A stretch of 64,000 bases of DNA. Origin: an uncultured Clostridia bacterium. Lineage in GTDB: Bacteria; Bacillota; Clostridia; Christensenellales; Borkfalkiaceae. The position numbers were made by a program, and so were the translations under genes. The notes under the pieces are model-generated. The model saw only the letters and a list, made by a program, of their open reading frames with translations, was not told the origin of the DNA and did not search any database. Below are positions 1 through 7,764 of this stretch, piece after piece; the stretch's first letter is position 1; every line of letters starts with the position of its first letter. The stretch spans positions 50,550 to 114,549 of the forward strand of contig CANQHG010000002.1 of assembly GCA_947623655.1 (NCBI GenBank), read 5' to 3'.

Positions 1-570
1 GTTCACCGTATAATCCGCTATGGGCGGCGTATATCCGTCTATTGTAAATGAGGCAGTGCTCTTATAATCCACGTTGGAAGGGCTCAGCGTCACTCTCAGC
101 GTTTTACCCGCTTCCACCTCCATGGAGATAACTTTCGTGAACGTTTGAATACCACACCAAGAAGCCTCTTCTTCGTCTTCTGTATCACAAATCGAACCAT
201 CGTATTGAACCGTAAGCGAGGTTTTTCCATCTTTCAAATCCGCTGTAAAACCTGCGGTAAAGCTGCCACTCTTTGTGAAAGTTAAATCAATAACTTTATT
301 GCCGTATTCCGCGTCCGCAGCATTGGCATAAAAACAGTCTCGGGACATGTCATATGCCCAAGGCGTATCACCGTCGGCGATATATTGGCCTTCATATCCA
401 TTTTCAGGATCGGCAAAAGAATAGTTTTTGCCGTCATATCCCGCGATAATGAACTCCGCAGGGGTGGATTCGCCGCTTGCGTCTATCATAAAGGGCATGC
501 TGATTCCCGCCCCTAAGACTATGATAAAACAGCCAAACAGGATCCCAAGCAACTTCTTTCTGATACTCAT
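1..570 (-). CDS. Putative secreted/surface protein, N-terminal part (gene runs off the left edge)
   Basis: Frame open from ATG (revcomp 568-570) to window edge, 190 codons with no stop: MSIRKKLLGILFGCFIIVLGAGISMPFMIDASGESTPAEF...; N-terminal signal/TM segment; RBS-like gggagaaaggat upstream. Missed by the ORF track because no stop lies in the window. Confidence 0.75.
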   Translation of the reverse strand, partial: MSIRKKLLGILFGCFIIVLGAGISMPFMIDASGESTPAEFIIAGYDGKNYSFADPENGYEGQYIADGDTPWAYDMSRDCFYANAADAEYGNKVIDLTFTKSGSFTAGFTADLKDGKTSLTVQYDGSICDTEDEEEASWCGIQTFTKVISMEVEAGKTLRVTLSPSNVDYKSTASFTIDGYTPPIADYTVN

Positions 571-584
571 ATCCTTTCTCCCTT

Positions 585-601
585 TGTTCATTTGTTGAAC
601 A
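585..601. promoter_or_regulatory. Inverted repeat TGTTCA-TTTGT-TGAACA, possible operator or leader hairpin
   Basis: Perfect 6-bp arms between the -10 (618-623) and the start codon (570). Confidence 0.4.
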
Positions 602-617
602 TTTGTTTCCATTAAAT

Positions 618-649
618 ATTATAGCATATTCTCCCCCCCCCATTGTCAA
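618..649 (-). promoter_or_regulatory. Sigma-A-type promoter with poly-G(9) spacer
   Basis: -35 TTGACA (revcomp 644-649), extended -10 TGCTATAAT (TATAAT = revcomp 618-623), 20-nt spacer containing nine G (C tract 633-641). Confidence 0.7.
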
Positions 650-736
650 TAATATTGAAGCACTTTCTTCACTCAAAGTTTTATATTTTTTATTTTAAAA
701 TCTTTTCACCGCCCCTACTGCCTACAAAAATGGCCT

Positions 737-852
737 TATGCCCACCTCAGTCGCCTGCGGCGACAGTACCTCCATGAGAGGAGCCTTTTTCCCCAAGGGG
801 GAAGGCTTATAGAAACATGGTGCCCTTTCCCGATTGGGAAAGGGCACCATGT
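737..852. repeat. Intergenic palindromic repeat (family A copy 1) with adjacent 17-bp inverted repeat
   Basis: TATGCCCACCTCAGTCGCCTGCGGCGACAG (737-766) recurs identically at 39629-39658; ACATGGTGCCCTTTCCC/GGGAAAGGGCACCATGT perfect arms at 815-831/836-852. Confidence 0.7.
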
Positions 853-908
853 AAATCTTTCAACAATATTCATTCTGCCGATCTCTTCTGCGACCGTCCG
901 AGAAATAC

Positions 909-3900
909 TTATTCAAACGGGGACAAAGGCTTGATCCCACGGTATTTCGCCTGAGAAGCTTCGTCGGCGAGCTGTTTTTCGTAGGTGTTTGCGCCGTCCG
1001 AGCCGTACATATAAAACCTGAAGTTCTGCGTACCCGCCGCCCGCGGCAAGATCTCGCCTTGGTGCCGTACGCCCTCGTCGTCCGACTCCTGCAATACGGT
1101 GATATTCACTTTGTATTCGTTCAGCCCGCGGCAACTCTCGTCGAGACCGTCCATGGAGAGCTGGGAATAGTTCTTCCCGCCGCCGTAGAAAGCGATCCCG
1201 CCGTGCACATACTGTTTTCCGTCCCTCTCGTCCATGATATTGCCGTACTTCTCGGGATATTTCTCGCTCACGAAATTCAGCATGGACGCGACGTCGAGCT
1301 TGAGGTCGGCCATAACGGTTTCGATGAGCGTGGAGCTGTCAACAAGGGTGAGATCTTTCCAATCGTACAGGCGCACATCCCCCTCCAGACGGAGCACGCT
1401 GGCAAAGGAAGTTCCGCCCGTGCCCGCCCATCCGTCAAAGCGGGCGGCATTGCCGAAGCTGTTTCTGTTGAGCAGCGCCCCGCCGAAGTTGCTCTCTACG
1501 CCGATGCAGAAGAGCCCGCTCGTCTCGAGAACGCTGTCTTTGAGGATGACGTCGGTGAGAACGTATTGCCGATAGAAATAGTCGTCATTCAAAAGATCTG
1601 TGCCGACGGCGTACGCCTTGCCCGTGCGATCGGTGAGCGAGGGCTCGTTCCCCGTGGAGATCGTAGACGGGATCGCCCTGTTCGTCCCCACTTTGAGGAT
1701 GAATTCTCTCGCCTGTGAGAGCACACAGCCCTCGATCGTGACGTTGATCCGCTCGTCGTCGCAACCGCTGTTCTCTTGCAACGAGGAGAGGAAGTAGTGC
1801 TCGCCGTCGCGGTTCCCGCCGTAGACGCGGACGACGTTTCTGCCGTTGCGGATCCTGCAGTTGAGAATGCGGGCGTCGGCGTTGATCTCGAGCGTCGTTC
1901 CCACGAGATTGAGCGCGAGAAGGTCGTAACTGTTGCCGCCTGCGGTGAGCGAGTCGTCGCTGCAATTCATAAGAGTGAGATTGTAGAGCGTTACGCCGTC
2001 CGTTCTGATCAAAAATCCGATGTTGTCCTGCCCGGCGACGCTGGCGAGCTGTTCGCCGTAGTTTACGAACCAGATGGGACCGCGGAAGAACTGCGGCGCA
2101 TTGGAACCGTCACGCGCGTTGGCGATGTATTCCGCATTGATGCTGCAACCGTTGCCGTATACGTCGTTTTTAAACTCAACAAGGTAGTTGACTTTGGCGT
2201 CTTCCGGCTTGCCGATATTGGAGTAATAGGCAGTGTTGAATGTGGAGCGCATCTCTTTGAGAAGGGCGCGGCGGGCCTCGAGCGGAAGCATTTTCCCCTC
2301 TTCATCCGTGCCGAGCATGACGTCCTTTGAGAGGACGATCTTATCTCCCGCTTCTGCCGACGTCATGAGCTGCGGCGCCGTGGAGACTTCAACCGCGTCG
2401 CCGATAACGCCCAAGGTGAGCGAAACGCGGGCGTTATTGCCGTAGACGGCGTTCCCTTTCCACGCCGCAGTCACTGTGACCTCGCCGCTTTCATGGGGAA
2501 TGAGAATAACTTGATCTTCTGCCGCCGTTATCGTGGCAACGCTCTCGTCGGACGTGGAGAACATGAGATCTTCAACGCTGTGAAGCGCACCGCCCGTATT
2601 GTAGGCCATGACATTGAGGACATATTCATTGTCGGCGACAACTCCGTCTTTCCACGTCTTGCCTGCGACCGTATATTTTCCCGCGAGCCCGACTTTTGTC
2701 TTATTCAGAAATTGCACCGCGCTGACCTGTTCGATCGCCTCAATGTAGATGGTGACGGTCTCCGAAAGAGGCTGTCCGCCGCGGTATGCCTGCACGGTGA
2801 GAACGGAAGTTCCCCTCTCCCCGAGTTGCAGCGTGCATACGGCGCTGTTTTCGGCATTCGCTTCCACAGTGCCGCCTCCCTCGCACGACCAGCCGTATGT
2901 GACGTCTTTAACATTCATCGATGGCACCGCATAGAACGAAAGCTTTGAATGCGCGAGCGCCGTCACGGCAAACGTGCCGTCTTCGTTGCCTTGCATGGCG
3001 AGATCGGAGCGCACGGCGTAGCTGAATTTTTCAAAGGAGAACACGACGCGTTCGGACCTGTCGCCAACGGCGACGCGTCCCTGCAACTCGCCCGAGAACG
3101 TATCGGCGAATGTGACGTCTATTCTGTACCGCCCGTGTCCGCCGAGAGAGACCGCAGTCCCCTCCGCGCCTTCCGCGATGAAACGGGGTTCGGCATCCGC
3201 TTCCACATAGATAGAAACCGTTTTTGCGCCCTCTTCCAGCAGGACGGTCGTGCCCGCGCTGCCGTTGACGGTGATGCCCGATTGCGTCTCCGCTTTCTGC
3301 ACGTTGAGCAAAGCGCGTTTTTTGATGGGACCGTCAACGCCGTCCGGCACCGTAACGGTGAGATCCACCTGCCCCGAAAAGGGAAGAAGGAGCGTGTGCG
3401 AGGCCTCGTCGGCAAAGGCGGGCGTTCCCTCCGAGGAGAGCGTTCCGCCGAAAAACGTCTCGGGACGGAGCCGCGTCTCGTATTGATATTTTCCGCTCAC
3501 GACGGTGGCGGCATACCCGTTGTCCGTCTTGCGCAACAGATCTGTCTCGCTATCGTAGAGCGAATACAGGGAGAAATCGAAATCGTAGGGACGGGAAGAG
3601 ACTACAATAACGGTTACGCTGTCCGTCTCGACGTCCGCGGCCTTACAGGAAGCGACGACGCGGGCGACGCCCGTCGAGCGGGCGATGACGGACCCTCTTT
3701 CGTCGACGCGCACATCCGCAAACTCACTGCCCTCGACGGGTTCCACGCTGAAAGCGTATTCACGGTTGGTCGCGTTTTGCGGGCTGACTTCCGCCTCGAG
3801 TTTGTAGGGCATGGGCGAAGCGAGATCGATAAAGAGCGTATCGTTCTCGGGCTTATTGAGGATCTTGATCCCGTTCGGTTTGATCTGCACGCCGAGACTT

Positions 3901-3980
3901 GCGACGTTCGTCGCCGAAAACACCGTGAACAGAAAGAGCAACGGTATGATGAGCATGAGCGCTATGATATTCTTTCTCAT
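909..3980 (-). CDS. Large membrane-anchored/exported protein with Ig-like repeats and a beta-helix-like C-terminal half
   Basis: 1023-aa ORF; N-terminal hydrophobic segment MRKNIIALMLIIPLLFLFTVFSATNVASLG; Big_2-like N-terminal segments; repetitive beta-helix-like region (GVTLYNLTLMNCSDDSL...ADARILNCRIRNGRNVVRVYGG...NVTIEGCVLSQ). Overlaps the permease start at 3980. Confidence 0.85.
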   Translation of the reverse strand: MRKNIIALMLIIPLLFLFTVFSATNVASLGVQIKPNGIKILNKPENDTLFIDLASPMPYKLEAEVSPQNATNREYAFSVEPVEGSEFADVRVDERGSVIARSTGVARVVASCKAADVETDSVTVIVVSSRPYDFDFSLYSLYDSETDLLRKTDNGYAATVVSGKYQYETRLRPETFFGGTLSSEGTPAFADEASHTLLLPFSGQVDLTVTVPDGVDGPIKKRALLNVQKAETQSGITVNGSAGTTVLLEEGAKTVSIYVEADAEPRFIAEGAEGTAVSLGGHGRYRIDVTFADTFSGELQGRVAVGDRSERVVFSFEKFSYAVRSDLAMQGNEDGTFAVTALAHSKLSFYAVPSMNVKDVTYGWSCEGGGTVEANAENSAVCTLQLGERGTSVLTVQAYRGGQPLSETVTIYIEAIEQVSAVQFLNKTKVGLAGKYTVAGKTWKDGVVADNEYVLNVMAYNTGGALHSVEDLMFSTSDESVATITAAEDQVILIPHESGEVTVTAAWKGNAVYGNNARVSLTLGVIGDAVEVSTAPQLMTSAEAGDKIVLSKDVMLGTDEEGKMLPLEARRALLKEMRSTFNTAYYSNIGKPEDAKVNYLVEFKNDVYGNGCSINAEYIANARDGSNAPQFFRGPIWFVNYGEQLASVAGQDNIGFLIRTDGVTLYNLTLMNCSDDSLTAGGNSYDLLALNLVGTTLEINADARILNCRIRNGRNVVRVYGGNRDGEHYFLSSLQENSGCDDERINVTIEGCVLSQAREFILKVGTNRAIPSTISTGNEPSLTDRTGKAYAVGTDLLNDDYFYRQYVLTDVILKDSVLETSGLFCIGVESNFGGALLNRNSFGNAARFDGWAGTGGTSFASVLRLEGDVRLYDWKDLTLVDSSTLIETVMADLKLDVASMLNFVSEKYPEKYGNIMDERDGKQYVHGGIAFYGGGKNYSQLSMDGLDESCRGLNEYKVNITVLQESDDEGVRHQGEILPRAAGTQNFRFYMYGSDGANTYEKQLADEASQAKYRGIKPLSPFE

Positions 3981-5674
3981 CAGGTATCCCTCTCAAATTC
4001 ATAATATTTTTTGCCGAGGCCGTGCAAAAGATAGAAACACGCAAACGCCGCCGCGGGAATTGCGATCGCCGCAGGGAGCAGATAGGTGAGATATCCGAGT
4101 TCCGCGCCTCTCAGAAGAGACATGATGCGCACGAACAACACGCTTCCCCCCACGGCGAAAGAGAGCAAGAGATTGATGAAGATCGTTACGCTTGCCGTCG
4201 TGCCAGACTCCGCGATCTCGCCGTCCTCTTCTTCGGAGAACCGCGCGTGGTTGAAATCTGACCGCGTTGCAAGGGCGATGTAGACAAAACTGAAGAGCGT
4301 CCCCACAACAAAGAGGAAGAGTGCGAAATACCATGAGAGGTATCCCGCCGCGGCGAGCATGATCGCCGTAACGAGTTGGGAAAGGACGGAGACAAGCATG
4401 CAGAAGAAGATCTTCGCAAAGAATATCGTCTTATAGTCTACAGGCATCGCCTTCATCGAGAAGAACATCTTCCCCTCGCGGCTGATGTTTGTGGAACAGA
4501 ACACGTTGGAGAGCGCGCCGAACATCAACGTCAGAAAGAGGGCGAGTTCGGTATCGCAGCTCAGGCCCGCAACGCGCACAATGAGCGAGGAAGCGATGGA
4601 CATGCAGAAATAGACCATGAGCGGCATGACGATCGCGACCGAAAAATAGGAGAACATGTAAGCGGGCGTGCGGAAGATCTGTATGAATTCTTTCTTGACG
4701 AGGGCGGTGAAGACGGAGGATCCCTTCTTTGCCGTGCGGCGATTTCCCACAGCGCGGCTCACGGTTGTCCGTGCGGACAAAACGCGCTTTAGGATGATGC
4801 GCAGCATGATGAGCGAGAGAAGAACGCTCAAAACGATGACGCCTGCGACCGCAAGCCCCCCCACGACGGCATTTCTGCCGACCATGAGACCCGCGAGCCA
4901 ATTCGAGGGGACGAGACAGGCGACCGCCCGCCCGATCCCGCGCATGAAAGGTTCATTGAAGAAATAGCGGAGCTCCCTGCCGAGCAAAAGTTCTTTCACG
5001 GCGTTGAGAACAAACGCATAGAGGGTAAATCCCCCCGCAAGCAGCACCGTGACCGCAAGGAAGTTGAGCGCGAAGTGCTCTTTGAGAAACTCTTTCACCG
5101 CAAAATAGGGAATCGCGATGAGCGAAGAGAGCGCAAGCGCGAGGAGAGGCAGAAGCAGGCACATGCCCGCCGCCGCCACGAAATACCACCAAGGCTGGAT
5201 CACATACGCCGCGATCGTGACCGTGACCGCCAGAATAAACGGAAGAAAGAGCGCCGTCTGCCGCACATAGATGATGATAAGCTTGGCCGTGTAGAGCGTC
5301 CCCGCGCTGATCGGCATCGCCGAAAACAGACGGATATCGTCGGCGGCGAAGAGCTCCCTGTTGATGAGCGAGATCCCCTCTACCGTCATAAAGAGAAGAA
5401 GAACAGAGAAAGAAAGGGTCAAAAGTTCGTAGACCCTGCCCTGTTTGTCGGGAGCGCCGTTCGTGTAGACGCCCGCATAGATGCCCGTAAAACGGCCGAA
5501 AAAGATCACAAACACAGCGATGAGGACGACGCCGATCGCGAGGCGGAAAATATTCCCCGTCACATTCACGCCGCCGCGGCGGAAAGAGGAGAATTGCTCT
5601 TGCCTGTGTTTGCGCAAGATGGCGCGGACGGAAGAAAAGTCCGTCCTTTCGAAATTTATCTTTTCCCTCTTCAT
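3980..5674 (-). CDS. ABC-2-type transporter permease, multi-TM
   Basis: 564 aa, many hydrophobic helices, overlaps an ABC ATPase gene by 4 bp. Confidence 0.85.
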   Translation of the reverse strand: MKREKINFERTDFSSVRAILRKHRQEQFSSFRRGGVNVTGNIFRLAIGVVLIAVFVIFFGRFTGIYAGVYTNGAPDKQGRVYELLTLSFSVLLLFMTVEGISLINRELFAADDIRLFSAMPISAGTLYTAKLIIIYVRQTALFLPFILAVTVTIAAYVIQPWWYFVAAAGMCLLLPLLALALSSLIAIPYFAVKEFLKEHFALNFLAVTVLLAGGFTLYAFVLNAVKELLLGRELRYFFNEPFMRGIGRAVACLVPSNWLAGLMVGRNAVVGGLAVAGVIVLSVLLSLIMLRIILKRVLSARTTVSRAVGNRRTAKKGSSVFTALVKKEFIQIFRTPAYMFSYFSVAIVMPLMVYFCMSIASSLIVRVAGLSCDTELALFLTLMFGALSNVFCSTNISREGKMFFSMKAMPVDYKTIFFAKIFFCMLVSVLSQLVTAIMLAAAGYLSWYFALFLFVVGTLFSFVYIALATRSDFNHARFSEEEDGEIAESGTTASVTIFINLLLSFAVGGSVLFVRIMSLLRGAELGYLTYLLPAAIAIPAAAFACFYLLHGLGKKYYEFERDT

Positions 5675-6435
5675 GCGTCGCCTTCCCGATATTTCTTTTC
5701 CACACTCTCGAGGAAATAAGTCTCGAAATCGAACTGCGGATCCTCTTCCATCATGCGGCGGACGTCAAGCTCGGAGATCTGCTTTCCGCCACGGATCAGA
5801 ATTACGCGGTCGCAAATGCGGGTGACGGTGTTGAGCATGTGCGAAGAGAAAAGAATGGTATTCCCCTTTCCGACATACTCGCGCATGTATGTCTGCACGG
5901 CGTGCATGGTGTAAGGGTCGAGCCCCATCATGGGCTCGTCCATGATCCAGAGTTTGGGCATATGAATGAGTGAACCCATCATGCAGATCTTCTGGCGCAT
6001 ACCGTGCGAATAGGAAGAAATGAGGTTGTAGACGGCGTCGCCGAGCGCAAACACTTTCTGAAGTTCTTCGAGGCGCTCCTTTCTGACTTCTACGGGAACT
6101 TTATAGACGTCCGCCATGAAGTCGAGATACTGTACGCCCGTCATCTTCGTAAAGACACCCTGATTATCGGTCACAAACCCCATCTGAAGTTTGGCCGCAG
6201 TCGGCTCGACGCGGATATCGTGCCCGCCGATCGTGATCGTGCCGTGATCGAAAGGCAGCATCCCTTCGAGACACTTCAAAATCGTGGATTTCCCCGCGCC
6301 GTTGTGCCCGAGAAGCCCTACGATCTCGCCCGCATAACAGCAAAAAGAAACGCCGTCTACGGCATATGCAGTCTGCCCGGCGTAGCGTTTTCCGAAATTT
6401 TCGATTTTGACGAGTGCTTCCTGTTGGTTTTCCAT
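5671..6435 (-). CDS. ABC transporter ATP-binding protein
   Basis: Walker A GLLGHNGAGKST, signature SYSHGMRQK, Walker B LWIMDEP; start placed at MENQQEALVKIENFGKRY (6435), preceded by gggaaag, rather than the longer ORF start at 6486. Confidence 0.93.
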   Translation of the reverse strand: MENQQEALVKIENFGKRYAGQTAYAVDGVSFCCYAGEIVGLLGHNGAGKSTILKCLEGMLPFDHGTITIGGHDIRVEPTAAKLQMGFVTDNQGVFTKMTGVQYLDFMADVYKVPVEVRKERLEELQKVFALGDAVYNLISSYSHGMRQKICMMGSLIHMPKLWIMDEPMMGLDPYTMHAVQTYMREYVGKGNTILFSSHMLNTVTRICDRVILIRGGKQISELDVRRMMEEDPQFDFETYFLESVEKKYREGDA

Positions 6436-6576
6436 ATGTAGTTCTCTTTCCCCCGCCGTGACGCTCCGAGGGGTGATTTTTTCCATACTATATCAAATTT
6501 CAGCCGCAGTGTCAAGAATTTTGAAAGATTTCCCGCCCGCTGCGAGCGGAAATCGGGCGGGATTTTTCTGTCGGAA

Positions 6577-6619
6577 CAAAAAAATACCTTCCGCAGAAGA
6601 CTCTGCGGAAGGATTTTTT
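6577..6619 (-). terminator. Intrinsic terminator of the collagen-like gene
   Basis: 11-bp perfect stem CCTTCCGCAGA/TCTGCGGAAGG with T tracts on both strands. Confidence 0.8.
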
Positions 6620-7605
6620 CAGGTCGCGGAAATGATACCTGCGTCTCTGAGGCTGGTGAGAAGAGCATTGAGGGTCGTGGCCACCTCGGGAAGCGTGGCG
6701 GTGTTGGGATCGTCGAGGTTGGCGACCGCAACGCCGGGCGTCACCGTGCCTTCGGGACCCTCGGGACCTACGGGGCCTTCGGGACCCTGTGCGCCCTGCG
6801 GGCCTGTGGGCCCTTGCGGGATCGTGAAGTTGAGCGTCACCGCTCCCTCTGTACCCGTCTGCGTGACGGAAGCCTGCGTCCCGGGTTCACCCGTCGTAGT
6901 CGTGCCGACCGTGATTGTTGCCGCTTCTCCCGTAGGACCGATCTCGCCCTGAGGACCCGTGGGACCGATCTCGCCTTGAGGTCCTGTAGGACCGATCTCG
7001 CCCTGAGGGCCCGTAGGACCGACTTCACCCTGAGGTCCCGTAGGACCGACTTCACCTTGGGGTCCTGTAGGACCGATCTCGCCTTGAGGGCCTGTGGGGC
7101 CAACTTCACCCTGAGGGCCCGTGGCACCCGTGGGACCTGTGGGACCCGTTGCGCCCGTTGCGCTTGCCGAACCTGCGGGGCCCGTTGCGCCCGTGGCACC
7201 CGTGGGACCCGTGGCGCCCGTTGCTCCCGTCGGGCCTTGGGCGCCCTGAACGCCCTGTGCGCCTTGAGGGCCCTGCGGGCCTTGAATGCCTTGCAGCCCC
7301 TGCACGCCCTGAGGGCCTGTCGCGCCCGTTGCGCCCGTGACGCCCGTTGCGCCGCGCGGAATGGTGAAAGTGAGCACGGCATTCACGCCGCCCGTAGAGG
7401 TGACGGAGGCCGCCGTCCCCGCATCGCCCGTGATCGTCTGCCCTACCGTAACCGTTGCAGGTCCCTGCGGCCCGGTGGGACCCGTGGGGCCTGTGGCGCC
7501 GCGGATCACGACAGGGGGATACCCATTATTCCCGTTGCAGCAGGGATTGTTGCCGCAAGTGCAGGGACAATTCCCGCAAGTTTGGCAACGTCTATAAATA
7601 TACAT
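6619..7605 (-). CDS. Collagen-like (Gly-X-Y) protein, BclA/exosporium-like
   Basis: 328 aa; Cys-rich N-terminus [17 protein letters not shown]; long GPTGPQ repeats; two ITVG[21 protein letters not shown] segments; RBS ggagg. Confidence 0.9.
   Translation of the reverse strand: MYIYRRCQTCGNCPCTCGNNPCCNGNNGYPPVVIRGATGPTGPTGPQGPATVTVGQTITGDAGTAASVTSTGGVNAVLTFTIPRGATGVTGATGATGPQGVQGLQGIQGPQGPQGAQGVQGAQGPTGATGATGPTGATGATGPAGSASATGATGPTGPTGATGPQGEVGPTGPQGEIGPTGPQGEVGPTGPQGEVGPTGPQGEIGPTGPQGEIGPTGPQGEIGPTGEAATITVGTTTTGEPGTQASVTQTGTEGAVTLNFTIPQGPTGPQGAQGPEGPVGPEGPEGTVTPGVAVANLDDPNTATLPEVATTLNALLTSLRDAGIISAT
6922..7110 (-). repeat. 27-bp in-frame tandem repeat (about 7 copies of GE[IV]GPTGPQ)
   Basis: Seven consecutive 9-aa units visible in the translation with highly similar DNA. 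Confidence 0.8.
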
Positions 7606-7723
7606 GTTTTTTCCTCCATTTACCTTGTATCGAGGTGTGGACGGTTTTACCGCCCCATTTCATCATATCCCGAAAAGGCAAAAGAGGTGACAGCGCGACC
7701 GCAGACTCATGCGCTCAGACAAA

Positions 7724-7762
7724 AAAAGACGGGAGCGTTATGCTCTCGCCTTTTGTTTTTTT
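7724..7762 (-). terminator. Intrinsic terminator downstream of the 7765-12801 gene
   Basis: Minus strand: GGCGAGAGC-ATAAC-GCTCCCGTC (one mismatch, one wobble) followed by TTTTTTT. Confidence 0.65.
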
Positions 7763-7764
7763 GC

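Noticed and set aside
434-676. 80-aa minus-strand ORF in the ORF track
   Set aside because: Overlaps the real open frame 570..1 and translates through the promoter and poly-G tract (MGGGEYAIIF); no coding support.
6922-7340. Regular short repeats resembling a CRISPR array
   Set aside because: Periodicity is 9 nt/27 nt, in frame, encoding Gly-X-Y collagen triplets; no spacers or cas genes.
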